Assembly: GCF_000821065.1 (NCBI RefSeq)
Contig: NZ_CDGG01000001.1
Location: forward strand, 4,544,005-4,608,004
Source of the DNA: Oceanobacillus oncorhynchi
GTDB taxonomy: Bacteria > Bacillota > Bacilli > Bacillales > Amphibacillaceae
Length of the DNA: 64,000 bases
Reading direction: 5' to 3'
Shown here: in pieces, positions 16,451 to 26,401 of the stretch
How the letters are laid out: the number at the start of each line of letters is the position of its first letter
How positions within the stretch are numbered: the first letter of the stretch is position 1
The notes under the pieces: model-generated
Seen by the model: the letters and a program-made list of their open reading frames with translations, nothing else
Told to the model about the DNA's origin: nothing
Database searches by the model: none
Program-made: the position numbers and the translations under genes

Positions 16451-17836
16451 TTACAGCTGAATCGATAAATATTTTACTTCAACATACTCATCAATTCCGT
16501 GATGACCGCCTTCCCGTCCAAGGCCGCTTTCTTTAAATCCTCCGAATGGGGCCTGTGCTGTTGATGGAGCACCATCATTAATACCGACGATTCCATACTC
16601 TAACTGTTCACTGACCTCAATTGCAGTCGTAAGGTTTTCTGTGAATAAATAGGCTGCTAATCCATAAGGTGAATTATTCGCGCGTTTAACGACTTCTTCC
16701 TTCGTTTGAAATGTCGTAATCGGCGCTAACGGTCCAAATGTTTCTTCCTGCATACATACCATTTCATCGTTTACATTGGTTAAAATAGTCGGACCGAAAA
16801 ATAAATCTTCCTTTTCTATTTCGTTACCTAACAGCTTTTCTGCCCCTTTATCAAGTGCATCCTCTATATGATGTTTTACTTTTTCAACTGCAGATTTGTC
16901 AATCAAAGGACCAATATCCACACCTTCTTCTAAGCCGTCTCCGACCTTAAGCTGTGCAACCTTTTCTTTAAATGCCTTGGCAAATTCTTGTTCAATCGAT
17001 TCGTGAACATAAATCCGGTTGGCACATACACAGGTTTGCCCGGCATTGCGATATTTAGAAGCAACCGCCCCGCTTACCGCTTTTTCAATATCCGCATCGC
17101 CCATAACAATCAATGGTGCATGACCGCCAAGCTCCAGAGAGAGTTTCTTCACCGTTTTCGCTGATTTTTGCATGAGTGATTTTCCTACCTCTGTAGAACC
17201 CGTAAACGATATTTTTCGAACACGCTCATCTGCCATCCACGCATCACTGATTTCACCTGAGCTTCCAGTAACGATTTGCAGTACACCTTCTGGAATACCT
17301 GCTTCTACCGCAAGCTCTCTCAGGCGGATAGCGGTTAGAGGGGTGGCACTGGCTGGTTTTACTACCGCTGTACAGCCGGACGCTAATGCCGGAGCAACTT
17401 TCCGTGTAATCATTGCTGCCGGGAAGTTCCATGGTGTAATCGCTGCGATAACCCCTACCGGCTGCCGGCTAACTACGATGCGTTTATCACTTGCCGTTGC
17501 CGGGATTGTTTCACCGTAAAGTCTTTTTCCTTCTTCTGCATACCAGGAGATAAAGCTATTCGCATACCGGATTTCACCTGTTGCTTCCTTCAACGGTTTT
17601 CCCTGCTCTATTGTCATGATTCTAGCCAGCTCTGCTTCATGCTCTTCCACAAGTGCATACCATTTATTCAACAAAGCACTTCTTTCATAGACAGATTGCT
17701 TCGACCAGTCCTGAAAAGCTTGATATGCCTTATCAACGGCTTCCACTGCTTCTTTCTTGCCTCCTTTTAAGACCGTATCGACTACTTCGCCTGTTGCTGG
17801 ATTTGTTACTTCAATAACTTCATTATTTTTCGTCAT
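16451..17836 (-). CDS. gabD: NAD(P)-dependent succinate-semialdehyde dehydrogenase
   Basis: A 461-aa cytoplasmic aldehyde dehydrogenase. ALDH hallmarks are present: the TPWNFPAAMITRK cofactor loop, FTGSTEVGK for NAD(P) binding, the catalytic Glu in LELGGHAPLIV and the nucleophile Cys in NAGQTCVCANRIY. The second Cys two residues after the nucleophile is common in GabD/SSADH enzymes and supports oxidation of succinate semialdehyde to succinate. The paralogue YneI and other short-chain aldehydes remain possible. GAGGG lies upstream of the ATG. It stands alone here, not next to a GABA transaminase. Confidence 0.87.
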   Translation of the reverse strand: MTKNNEVIEVTNPATGEVVDTVLKGGKKEAVEAVDKAYQAFQDWSKQSVYERSALLNKWYALVEEHEAELARIMTIEQGKPLKEATGEIRYANSFISWYAEEGKRLYGETIPATASDKRIVVSRQPVGVIAAITPWNFPAAMITRKVAPALASGCTAVVKPASATPLTAIRLRELAVEAGIPEGVLQIVTGSSGEISDAWMADERVRKISFTGSTEVGKSLMQKSAKTVKKLSLELGGHAPLIVMGDADIEKAVSGAVASKYRNAGQTCVCANRIYVHESIEQEFAKAFKEKVAQLKVGDGLEEGVDIGPLIDKSAVEKVKHHIEDALDKGAEKLLGNEIEKEDLFFGPTILTNVNDEMVCMQEETFGPLAPITTFQTKEEVVKRANNSPYGLAAYLFTENLTTAIEVSEQLEYGIVGINDGAPSTAQAPFGGFKESGLGREGGHHGIDEYVEVKYLSIQL

Positions 17837-17942
17837 TAAAACACCCTCTAACTTTCATGATATGTTTAACTCTACCCCGATTATACATTTTAAAGTCATT
17901 CATTTCACATAATTCATGCTGAAAATGTCTTAAAGTTGTCAC

Positions 17943-17987
17943 GAAAAAACTCCTGAACAGGTTTTATTTTGTCCAGGAGTTTTTTGT
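17943..17987 (-). terminator. mvaS terminator
   Basis: Stem AAAAAACTCCTG / CAGGAGTTTTTT immediately downstream of the mvaS stop codon, with a T-run on each strand. Confidence 0.85.
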
Positions 17988-17988
17988 A

Positions 17989-19155
17989 TTATTTAACTGC
18001 ATAGCTGCGGATATGATCTTTCACACCGGCTAAACAGATTTTTGCCGGATCTTCATCCACATTTAACTGTTTTTCACTTCCGTCTGTTGGAAGTGCTTCT
18101 TCAAATACTTTTTCATATGCTGCCACAGAAATGCATTCTCTGTTGTCAAACATTGCTTGATGCGACGCTGTCTGCAAGTGCTTTTTAAAGCCGTTCTGAA
18201 GCTTGCCGGACAAGAATTCGCCAACCGCTCCGGATCCATAGCTGTACAAGCCGATGGTATCTCCTTCTTTTAAGTCATCCTGATTTTCTAATAATGAAAT
18301 CAGACTGAGATAAAGAGAGCCTGTATAGATATTTCCTACATTACGATTGTATTTTGTACTGATTTGATAATTGTTTTTCAACCGTTCCTGTACTGCTTCA
18401 GGCGCGTCTTCAATCACTGTACGCAGTGCTTTCCAGCCCATTTTGGTATATGGTAAATGAAAAGCGATAGCTGCAAAATCCTCCAGGCTTCTTCCTGTTT
18501 GCTCTTGATAATCTTTCCATACTTTTTGGAAGAAAGCTATATATTGTTCGTTGGAGTATTTTCCATCTACAAAAGCCGTAGAAGAATATACCGGTCTCCA
18601 AAAGTCCATAATATCCTCTGTGTAATACGTGCTTTCACTTTCCAGCTCCAGCAATCTTGGCTCAGCACTTACCAAAATAGCAACTGCACCGGCGCCTTGT
18701 GTTGATTCGCCAGGTGTATTCAAACCGTAGCGGGCAATATCAGATGCCAAAATAAGTACTTTCTTATCCGGATGCAGTGCAATATGCCCCTTTGCCATTT
18801 GTATTCCTGCTGTTGCGCCATAGCAGGCCTGCTTCATTTCTACAGAACGAGCTTTGGGATTCAGACCTAATAATTGATGTACATACACAGCTGCCGACTT
18901 GGAGTGGTCCACGCCAGATTCTGTTCCAAAAATGACTAAATCAATTGCATCTTTATCTTCCCTGTCCAAGATTTGTTCTGCCGCATTAGCTGCCAAAGAA
19001 ACAGGATCCTGTGTGATTGGCGGGACAGCCATTTCGTCTTGTCCCAGACCAATTGTAAATTTCCCCGGGTCGATTCCCCGCGCTTCTGCTAAATCATTCA
19101 TATCTACATACAGATGTGGTGCATAAAACCCCAGCTTATCAATTCCAATCTTCAC
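17989..19155 (-). CDS. mvaS: hydroxymethylglutaryl-CoA synthase MvaS
   Basis: Condenses acetyl-CoA with acetoacetyl-CoA to HMG-CoA, the committed entry to the mevalonate route of isoprenoid synthesis. The catalytic triad is clear: Glu79 (FGTESGVDHSKSAA), Cys111 (KQACYGATAG) and His233 (AFHLPYTKMGW), at the same numbers as in Staphylococcus aureus MvaS. At 388 aa it has the standard length. The start is a GTG with AGGTAGGA 6 nt upstream. No other mevalonate gene lies in this window; the rest of the pathway would be elsewhere. Presence of MvaS is unusual for Bacillus proper but known in Oceanobacillus and staphylococci. Confidence 0.95.
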   Translation of the reverse strand: MKIGIDKLGFYAPHLYVDMNDLAEARGIDPGKFTIGLGQDEMAVPPITQDPVSLAANAAEQILDREDKDAIDLVIFGTESGVDHSKSAAVYVHQLLGLNPKARSVEMKQACYGATAGIQMAKGHIALHPDKKVLILASDIARYGLNTPGESTQGAGAVAILVSAEPRLLELESESTYYTEDIMDFWRPVYSSTAFVDGKYSNEQYIAFFQKVWKDYQEQTGRSLEDFAAIAFHLPYTKMGWKALRTVIEDAPEAVQERLKNNYQISTKYNRNVGNIYTGSLYLSLISLLENQDDLKEGDTIGLYSYGSGAVGEFLSGKLQNGFKKHLQTASHQAMFDNRECISVAAYEKVFEEALPTDGSEKQLNVDEDPAKICLAGVKDHIRSYAVK

Positions 19156-19358
19156 GATGATTCCTACCTTTCTCCCTGCTGTTCATTCAGGCTCTTTAAA
19201 AGCCCTATACTAAAATATTTTTAGAGGTACTATAAAAATTATTGTCGAAAAATATAATAATTAAATGATAATACAGGGGTTGTTTAAATAGCAAATAATA
19301 TAGTTATTTTTAGCTAATCCATTATAGAAGTCACACAGATAAATACCATGGCAGCTTT

Positions 19359-22300
19359 TTATTTCACGACGATTTCCGTTTTGCTGCAGCCCTCTTTTGT
19401 TTTATGAACCTCAATTGCTGCCGGAAAGACATCCTTCAGCTCCTGAACATGCGAAATGATGCCAATCATTCTTCCGGATTGCTGCAGCTGAATCAGCGCG
19501 TCAATTGCCTTCCGCAGGGACTCTTCATCCAGCGACCCAAATCCTTCATCGATAAACATCGTTTGGATCACAATATTCCCCTGAAAGCTTTGGATAACAT
19601 CGCTCATTCCCAGAGCAAGACATAAAGAGGCATGGAATTTCTCTCCTCCAGATAATGTTTTTACATCCCTGGTCTGCCCTGTGTACTGATCATAGACATC
19701 TAACCCTAAGCCGCTCTGTTTCCCACGTGCTTCCTGGCGATCACTTCTTGTCAGATAAAATTGACCATTCGATAGGTCATTTAAGCGTAAATTAGCAGCC
19801 TCGATAATTTGATCTAAATATTCCATTTGCAGATATCGTTCAAAAGATACCTTTTTAGGATTTTGTCCCCGGAGCGTATCATATAAATCTGTAACGAGCA
19901 TTCTTTTCTGTTCTATATCCGCCGATTGATGATGGAACTCCTGCAGCTGATCCACGTAGAATGTCATATCCTTTTTCTCCTGCTGCAGCCGCTGCAGTTT
20001 TTCAAGACTGGCTGTTGTTTTCTGCTTCCATTTTTCTAACACCGCTTCGATTTCGGACACATCCTGCTTCGACTGACCTTCCAGCTTCTGCTGAAGCTCG
20101 GAAATTTGCTTATCTAATTGATAGCCCTGTTTTTCATATTCAGAGAGCCTCTGTTTAACGGATTGATACGTTGCTTCCTCCCATTTTGCTTCTTGATACC
20201 CCTGTTCAGTAAAATCTGCCTGCTCTAATTTCTCTTGAAAGGTCTTCTCCAGACTTTCTATTTTCTGCTTCATTTTTGCTTGATTTTCTCTAAGGTGGTG
20301 CACATCAGCCGTCCACTTTGTAAATGCTTCATGGACTTTCTGATAATTCTCCTGCACCTCTACCCAGCGTTGTTCAAGCTGCTGTTTTTTTGTTTTTAAA
20401 TGGGTTATTTCAGCTCCTAATTGGGAAAGAACGCGTAAGTTTTCCGGTATTTGCATCAATTGCTGCTGATAGACAGCCTCTTTACTGTGATAATCCGATT
20501 GAAGCTGGCTGACCTGATTGGTCTTTTCATTCCATTCCATTTCCCTTTGCTTTTGTTCCTGACGCTCTTTCGCTAATTCTTTTTTACATTCCGATAAACG
20601 GTTTTTAGACTGCTTGAGGCAATCCTCTTCCGCTTTTTTCCTTTTCCCTCTCTCAACGATGTCCTGATAGCTCTGTTCCGGATCAGAAAATGCTAATTCA
20701 TGCTGCGTGAGCTCCTCTTCTAACCCTTTTCTTTCTGATTGATACGCTTTCAGGTTTGCTGTTTGTTCCCGCCAGTCTGCTTCTTTCTTCTCCATCAGCT
20801 TTTTCGCTTGTTCCAGCTCTTCTTTACTGACTTCCGCTTCCTTCGTTGCTGCTGGTGACGGATGCTCTGAGCTGCCGCAAACTGGACAGGCTTCTCCATC
20901 ATGCAGGTGCACTGCCAATACATGCGCCTGGTTAGCAAACCAAGCCTGTTCGAGCCGATTGTAAGCTTCTTTTTCCTGCAGATAAACATCCTCTGTACGC
21001 TTAACCTCTGTCTCACTTTTTTGCACCTGTGCCGTTTTTTCTTTATATTTTTTCATCAGCATTGCTTGTTCACGAAGTATTCTTAACGCTTCTTTTACGG
21101 TGTCCAGCTTGTCTGCCTCTTTATCTAGTACCTGTTCTTCCTGCTCTAAACGATCTATTTGTTTACTTTTTGTTTCACGTAGCGCTTTTAATTTTTCCAG
21201 CTGTTCATTCCCTTGCTTTAATTGTGCCGCAAGCTTTTGAATCTCCTGCTTTTTCCCTTCTAATTCTTTAACAACAGGAAGAAATTGTTCTAAGCGGTTT
21301 ACTTCAATCGAAAGCTTCTCGCGCTTTCCTGCATTTTCCTGTTCTTTTTTAAAATCAGCTTCTGCCTGCTGCTTTTGCTTTTCCATGGTGTCCTTCTGCG
21401 CTTCCAGCTGCTGCAGGTGTTTGTTTCCTTCTTCGAGTTCTTTCCAAGCTTCATCCTTTTGCTGCTCATAAGGAATAATCAGCTTCGCCTGTTCAGCAGC
21501 AGACAAACCTTTCTTTAAAGCTTCCATTTCCTGCGCTTGTTCTTTCCATATGGCAAGATTCTTTTGATAGGTTTCTAATTCCAAAAAACGCTCATTGATC
21601 TGTTTGACTTGGAACAAATGGTTTTGCGTGAGCTCCTGCTGCTTTGTTGCTTCTTTATAATGAGCATCTTCTTCTGTATACACTGCTTCATTTTTCTTAA
21701 GCTCTGTTTCTAAAGCTTCTATAATTTGATTCGTATTGACATGCTCTCTATCTGCCAACTCACGGATTTCGGCGTCATCTGGAAGGTCTAAGGAAAATAT
21801 TTGCGTCCGCAGCTGCTCCATACGGTTGAGAATACGCTGATTTTCTTTTTCTAATTTTGCTTTCTTCTCCCGGAGCAGTTCATTCATATATTTATAATGC
21901 GCGGTTCGGAACAAACGTCTCAGGATTTCTTCTTTATTTTCTGTATCAGAAGTTAACAGTTTTCGAAACTCCCCTTGTGGAAGCATTACAATCTGCTTAA
22001 ATTGATCTGGAGTCAAACCAATAATATCTTCTATTTTTTGGTCAATTTCGCTTACCATTTGTCTGTCTACGCACGGCGATTCTCCATCTGGCCGCACTTC
22101 GTAAAATTCGCATTTATCTCCTGTTTTACTCTTATTTCCTTTTTTCACATGACCCAGCTGCCGGAAAATACGATACGTTTTATCTTGTATTTGAAAAATA
22201 AGCTCCGCAGAAGTATGTACGTTTTCATCTGCAAAATCACTGCGAAGCATACGCTGGTCTTCCCGGTCAGATCCGCTTGCTTTTCCATATAATGCAAAGG

Positions 22301-22445
22301 CTATCCCATCAAATAACGTCGTCTTTCCTGCCCCGGTTTTTCCGGAAATGACAAATAATGTGTTCCCTTGCAGTTTAGAAAAATCGATTACTTCTTTTTC
22401 CTTATAGGGCCCAAAAGCATGTAATGTTAATTGTAAAGGCTGCAT
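19359..22445 (-). CDS. sbcC: exonuclease SbcC (Rad50-like ATPase subunit)
   Basis: ATPase arm of the SbcCD nuclease, which opens hairpins and processes DNA ends during repair. At 1028 aa it has the SMC/Rad50 plan: Walker A GKTGAGKT (35-42), two long Gln/Glu/Lys-rich coiled-coil arms, the zinc hook CPVC near residues 519-522, the ABC signature LSGGEK near 930, and Walker B with FIDEGFGSLDEES near 960. CAGGTGA precedes the ATG. It starts 18 bp after sbcD and is cotranscribed with it. Confidence 0.96.
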   Translation of the reverse strand: MQPLQLTLHAFGPYKEKEVIDFSKLQGNTLFVISGKTGAGKTTLFDGIAFALYGKASGSDREDQRMLRSDFADENVHTSAELIFQIQDKTYRIFRQLGHVKKGNKSKTGDKCEFYEVRPDGESPCVDRQMVSEIDQKIEDIIGLTPDQFKQIVMLPQGEFRKLLTSDTENKEEILRRLFRTAHYKYMNELLREKKAKLEKENQRILNRMEQLRTQIFSLDLPDDAEIRELADREHVNTNQIIEALETELKKNEAVYTEEDAHYKEATKQQELTQNHLFQVKQINERFLELETYQKNLAIWKEQAQEMEALKKGLSAAEQAKLIIPYEQQKDEAWKELEEGNKHLQQLEAQKDTMEKQKQQAEADFKKEQENAGKREKLSIEVNRLEQFLPVVKELEGKKQEIQKLAAQLKQGNEQLEKLKALRETKSKQIDRLEQEEQVLDKEADKLDTVKEALRILREQAMLMKKYKEKTAQVQKSETEVKRTEDVYLQEKEAYNRLEQAWFANQAHVLAVHLHDGEACPVCGSSEHPSPAATKEAEVSKEELEQAKKLMEKKEADWREQTANLKAYQSERKGLEEELTQHELAFSDPEQSYQDIVERGKRKKAEEDCLKQSKNRLSECKKELAKERQEQKQREMEWNEKTNQVSQLQSDYHSKEAVYQQQLMQIPENLRVLSQLGAEITHLKTKKQQLEQRWVEVQENYQKVHEAFTKWTADVHHLRENQAKMKQKIESLEKTFQEKLEQADFTEQGYQEAKWEEATYQSVKQRLSEYEKQGYQLDKQISELQQKLEGQSKQDVSEIEAVLEKWKQKTTASLEKLQRLQQEKKDMTFYVDQLQEFHHQSADIEQKRMLVTDLYDTLRGQNPKKVSFERYLQMEYLDQIIEAANLRLNDLSNGQFYLTRSDRQEARGKQSGLGLDVYDQYTGQTRDVKTLSGGEKFHASLCLALGMSDVIQSFQGNIVIQTMFIDEGFGSLDEESLRKAIDALIQLQQSGRMIGIISHVQELKDVFPAAIEVHKTKEGCSKTEIVVK

Positions 22446-22463
22446 TCTCTTTTCACCTGCTTC

Positions 22464-23630
22464 TTATTTAGATGCTTTCCGTTCGTTATCTGCATCCTGA
22501 ATTTCTTGAAATAACTCCTTCATTATCTCGTTCATTTCTTCGGAAGCTTCCTTTTCCGTTACTTCCTGATAAAAGGCATCAAATAATTCCATTTCACTTA
22601 AGCTCGTCTTGGGGGCCTGATTTTCTTTTTGTTGCGTGACTCCTGACGTAGTTCTTACTCTCTCCACATGCATGGCATTCGGAAAAATAGAACGTACCTT
22701 TTCCATCGGCGATAAAACAGGAAGCTCGTCAAGCAGCTGGACAAATACATAATCTTCGCTTCGAGGCTCCCTATAAATATCCTCCATTTTCATTTTGATA
22801 GAACGTATTTCACGTTTGGGGATAAGCCTTTTTTTCTCAACCTGGACGTTTCCTTCTTCACCCAGTTCAACTACTAAATACCCTTTTTGATGATGTTCTT
22901 CCGATAAGGAATACTTTAGGATGGAGCCGGAGTAGCGAATTTTTTCATCCAGCACATGATGTGCCTGATGGAGGTGCCCTAACGCTGTGTAATGAAAATC
23001 TGTAAATAAATGTGCATCGACATGCTCTGCTCCGCCAATAGACAGCGGACGTTCTGAATCACTCGTATTTTCTTCCGTCTCGCCAAAAGGAGTTACAAAA
23101 GCATGTCCAACATAAACATGGCGTGCTGCCTCGTCCATGTTTTCCTTTATCTGCTTAACAAGAAAAGCATTGGCATCCTGATGATTACGAATATCTTTTT
23201 CTTGAAATAAGGCTTTGACCACACTTGGATCTGCATACGGAATAAGATGAAAATGCACCTCCCCAAATTCATCTGAAAGAACAACAGGCTGTATGCTTTC
23301 CGAAAGCTGGCCAATGATATGATAACCTTTTTCCTTCATTAAGCGGCTGCCAAAATGAAGTCTGCCCGGACTGTCATGGTTACCGGCAATCGCTATGACG
23401 GGAATTCCTAATTGATTAACAATCCGGTCTAATGTTTTATCTAATAAATCAACTGCTTCTACAGGAGGTACCGCACGATCATATAAATCTCCTGCAATAA
23501 TAACAGCGTGCGGACTTTCTTTTTCCACCGCTTCAACAAACTGATCCAGGATGCAGGCCTGGTCTTCAGTCATATAAATGCCTTGAACCAGCTTACCCAG
23601 ATGCCAATCTGCTGTATGAATCAATTTCAT
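22464..23630 (-). CDS. sbcD: exonuclease SbcD (Mre11-like nuclease subunit)
   Basis: Metal-dependent nuclease partner of SbcC. Phosphoesterase motifs are intact: HTADWHLGK (Asp8, His10), IAGDLYDR (Asp48), AGNHDSPGR (Asn84, His85, Asp86), VGHAFV and ALGHLHQAH. At 388 aa it matches the family. AAGGAGG precedes the ATG by 8 nt. The EAL-type gene lies 95 bp upstream on the same strand with no clear terminator between, so readthrough is possible. Confidence 0.95.
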   Translation of the reverse strand: MKLIHTADWHLGKLVQGIYMTEDQACILDQFVEAVEKESPHAVIIAGDLYDRAVPPVEAVDLLDKTLDRIVNQLGIPVIAIAGNHDSPGRLHFGSRLMKEKGYHIIGQLSESIQPVVLSDEFGEVHFHLIPYADPSVVKALFQEKDIRNHQDANAFLVKQIKENMDEAARHVYVGHAFVTPFGETEENTSDSERPLSIGGAEHVDAHLFTDFHYTALGHLHQAHHVLDEKIRYSGSILKYSLSEEHHQKGYLVVELGEEGNVQVEKKRLIPKREIRSIKMKMEDIYREPRSEDYVFVQLLDELPVLSPMEKVRSIFPNAMHVERVRTTSGVTQQKENQAPKTSLSEMELFDAFYQEVTEKEASEEMNEIMKELFQEIQDADNERKASK

Positions 23631-23725
23631 TTAAAAACCTCCTTCTATCCGGAAATTCATCAAAGACGAAAAAACGGACAAATCAAGCTTTGAAAGGTAC
23701 TCATTCCCCTTTCATTACTATTCTC

Positions 23726-24940
23726 TTATAGTAAGCCTTCTTTTTCTAGCAAATAACTGTATGGAATATCAAAAAATATATATCGTTCCTGAGACAGCGG
23801 ATAAGCGTACGTTCGTATCAGCTCGGAACGCTCGATATCTGTGTATAAATCCGATAAAATTCCTTTTTTCTCAATATTCATCCGCATTATATTCTCGAAA
23901 AAGTATGGACGCCAGCTCCAGTTTTTATGCATCCCCTCCTCAATCAAGGTCCAGCTCCCCTGCATATCTTTTTCCACGTTCGCCGAGATTTGCAGGCCGA
24001 CGCTGTTGCAAACATAGATACGAAATACAAAATCTTCACAGCCCTCAGCAAGCTTCAGCAGCCAGCTGTCGTCGTTTGTTTGTTTTGTCTGGGAAAGAAG
24101 ACGGTCAATTATTGCATAAACGGAATCTAATAATTCAAATTGTGCCTTCGCTTTCTTTTGTTCATAGGTTACAAATTCTCTAAAATACTCCGTTAATTTA
24201 TTTTTACATGCATCTTCCTCAATAAAATCCTGCTGCGGATAAGTCAGATAGCTGCCCTGATAATATTCACCGCCGCTTTGCCATGCAAAATTCAATTGTT
24301 TATAAGAACGGATGCCTTTAAATAACAAAGAAGCACCTATTTTTCTCGATAACATCGACACGCCAAAATAAACATCCTTATACAGATGCGGGAGCAGATC
24401 ATCCTTTAAAAACGATGTATCTACTTTAATAAAGGAAGGATGCAAGACGGCTAGTTGATTCAGACTGCCATTTGGGTCGGCTAATTCAATGCTGATTTTT
24501 ACTCCCAGTGTCTTTAAGTATTTAATGATATGACCTAGCTGATCTGTATTAATTGGCAGACAGGTATCCTTGATTTCGAGAATGATTTCATTCAGATTTA
24601 ATCCTTTTTCTTGATACTCATGCAATAAATCAATAAATACTTCTCCATTATCACGTACCAATAATTCTGCATCATAGTATAAAGTAAGGTGCCCTGTAAA
24701 ATGTTCTTGTAATTTTTTCTCAATTGCTTTTTGATGGATATACTGGTTTACCTCCAGCCGGAATTCATCTGGAATGGAGGTATCATCGAAGAGCCAATCT
24801 AAACGCTGCTCTTTATTATTTTCATCTAAGTAGTAAGCAATTACTTCATAACCGCTTACCAGCTGCTTATCTGCCCGGACAATCGGTTTATAATAAGGAA
24901 GTAATTGTTCTAAATCTATCAATATATCTAATGGATCCAT
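23726..24940 (-). CDS. YkuI-like degenerate EAL-domain protein
   Basis: A 404-aa cytoplasmic protein: an EAL domain (about residues 10-255) followed by a helix and a C-terminal PAS/Cache-like domain, as in B. subtilis YkuI (407 aa). Several residues needed for cyclic-di-GMP hydrolysis are altered. The EAL motif reads EVI, the usual N-x-S strand reads LYYDAEL, the DDFG loop reads ELADPNG, and the usual EGVE segment reads FKGIR. The Glu of ILEIKD, the Lys-Asp of FIKVDTS and the Gln of YYQGSYL remain. I infer a c-di-GMP binding or structural role rather than a phosphodiesterase. GGGGGAG lies upstream of the ATG. Confidence 0.8.
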   Translation of the reverse strand: MDPLDILIDLEQLLPYYKPIVRADKQLVSGYEVIAYYLDENNKEQRLDWLFDDTSIPDEFRLEVNQYIHQKAIEKKLQEHFTGHLTLYYDAELLVRDNGEVFIDLLHEYQEKGLNLNEIILEIKDTCLPINTDQLGHIIKYLKTLGVKISIELADPNGSLNQLAVLHPSFIKVDTSFLKDDLLPHLYKDVYFGVSMLSRKIGASLLFKGIRSYKQLNFAWQSGGEYYQGSYLTYPQQDFIEEDACKNKLTEYFREFVTYEQKKAKAQFELLDSVYAIIDRLLSQTKQTNDDSWLLKLAEGCEDFVFRIYVCNSVGLQISANVEKDMQGSWTLIEEGMHKNWSWRPYFFENIMRMNIEKKGILSDLYTDIERSELIRTYAYPLSQERYIFFDIPYSYLLEKEGLL

Positions 24941-25442
24941 GCTGACTCCCCCTTCGTTTCATTATAGCATATTCCACTTTACACTTATTTGATTTACATT
25001 TTCCTCTTATAATATCAAAAAATAACTCATAATCTTATTCAGAAGCCCTTCTTAAATTTATTTTCAGATATATACCGGCATAAATCAGTTTATCGCAGTA
25101 TAACTCCGGAACTGGGGTTGCGGTTACTCCCCCATCGAGGAACCTTTGTGCGTCGAAAACCCCTCACTAAAGGAAGTTTCAATTTAATGTTAAAAGCCCT
25201 ATTACTACCATTTATTAATATTGTCAAGCCTTTTTCGACATTTACCGACAAAATTCAAAAAGATGTAGAAGTTTTCATGAACATTTTGTGAAGTGTTTTT
25301 CAATCTCTTGTAATTTCCTTACATCAGTATTAATATTATCTCTGCTATAAACCAATACTAAGTTAATTGTGTGTTCATTTTGTGAACAACCTTTTAATCA
25401 TAGTAATCCATCTTATTAAACATCAAAGGAAGGGGTATCAAC
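24941..25442. promoter_or_regulatory. qox upstream region with repeat, promoter and paired operators
   Basis: About 500 gene-free bases. 25088-25190 holds a copy of the dispersed repeat (TTTATCGCAGT, then CTGGGGTTGCGGTTACTCCC). A candidate promoter is TTGTAA (25308-25313), 17 nt, TAATAT (25331-25336). ATTTTGTGAA occurs twice (25282-25291 and 25377-25386). The second copy sits in the palindrome TGTTCA-N5-TGAACA (25372-25388), downstream of the promoter. Confidence 0.45.
25088..25190. repeat. copy of the dispersed intergenic repeat
   Basis: TTTATCGCAGT and GGGGTTGCGGTTACTCCCCC are the inverse complement of the ACTGCGATAAA and GGGACGAGTAATCGCAGTCCC-type segments at 32090-32146. This indicates the same repeat family in the opposite orientation. 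Confidence 0.6.
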
Positions 25443-26330
25443 ATGAAGTTAAAGTGGACCTACTTAGCCTTATTAACAGGCATTGCTGCTTTTCTGGCAG
25501 GCTGTGAACCATTACTTGTACTTGATCCAAAAGGTCCTCAAGCAGATACAACTGCAACTGTGATTTGGATATCGATTTTTACAATGTCATTCATTGTAAT
25601 TGTTGTCTTAGTAATGCTGGCAGTTATTTTATTTAAATATAGAGCGTCAAAACAAGATCCTGACTACGAGCCGCCTCATATTGAGGGTAATAAATATGTA
25701 GAAGGAATTATTGTCGCTGTTCCAATTTTAATTGTTGCCTTTTTATCCGTGGTTTCTACCATTTCGACACATCAAGTGGAGAGCCCTCCAGAAGGCTATG
25801 CTGAAGACGAGCCGCTCGTTATCTATGCATCCTCTTCTAACTGGAAATGGCATTTCAGTTATCCGGAACAGGACATTGAAACAGTGAATTATGTTTTCAT
25901 CCCAACAAATCAAAACGTTGAATTCCGTTTATATTCTCATGGAACGATTTCAAGTTTCTGGATTCCTCAATTGGCAGGACAGAAATATGCGATGGCAGAT
26001 ATGACAAACTATCTGAACGTTGTTGCAGATGAGCCTGGGGAATATATGGGAAGAAACTCTAACTTTAACGGAGAAGGTTTTGCAGAAAATGAATTTGCTG
26101 TTACAGCAATGCCTCCAAGTGAATTCGATTCCTGGGTAGAAGATATTCATAATACTGCGGATCCGCTGACCGAAGAAGAATTTGAAGAATTATTAGAGCC
26201 TGGACATTTAGGACAAATGACTTTCACTGGTACACATCAGGAATTTAAACCTGCACCTGAGGGAGAGAACAGTCCGCATAATCATGGACCATCTGATTCA
26301 GATGAAGATGGCGGACACCATCATCATTAA
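25443..26330 (+). CDS. qoxA: cytochrome aa3 quinol oxidase subunit II (lipoprotein)
   Basis: Subunit II of the menaquinol-oxidising aa3 terminal oxidase of the plasma membrane. The N-terminus is a lipoprotein signal with lipobox FLAGC (Cys21), then two transmembrane helices (about 40-65 and 87-107) and a cupredoxin-like outer domain (SSNWKWHFSYPEQDIETV). The copper-A ligands of cytochrome c oxidases are absent, as expected for a quinol oxidase. At 295 aa it is slightly shorter than B. subtilis QoxA. The C-terminus is acidic and ends in four histidines, which might bind metal. AAGGAAGGGG precedes the ATG. First gene of qoxABCD. Confidence 0.93.
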   Translation: MKLKWTYLALLTGIAAFLAGCEPLLVLDPKGPQADTTATVIWISIFTMSFIVIVVLVMLAVILFKYRASKQDPDYEPPHIEGNKYVEGIIVAVPILIVAFLSVVSTISTHQVESPPEGYAEDEPLVIYASSSNWKWHFSYPEQDIETVNYVFIPTNQNVEFRLYSHGTISSFWIPQLAGQKYAMADMTNYLNVVADEPGEYMGRNSNFNGEGFAENEFAVTAMPPSEFDSWVEDIHNTADPLTEEEFEELLEPGHLGQMTFTGTHQEFKPAPEGENSPHNHGPSDSDEDGGHHHH

Positions 26331-26401
26331 TCAGCTTTACAACAGCACTCAAATTTGAGGCGCCTGAAAATTTCTGAGCTCTAGAAAGGAGTTTCGACAT
26401 A

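Noticed and set aside
26365..26380. Possible CodY-like box in the qoxA-qoxB gap
   Set aside because: The match to AATTTTCWGAAAATT is poor and the site is inside the operon.
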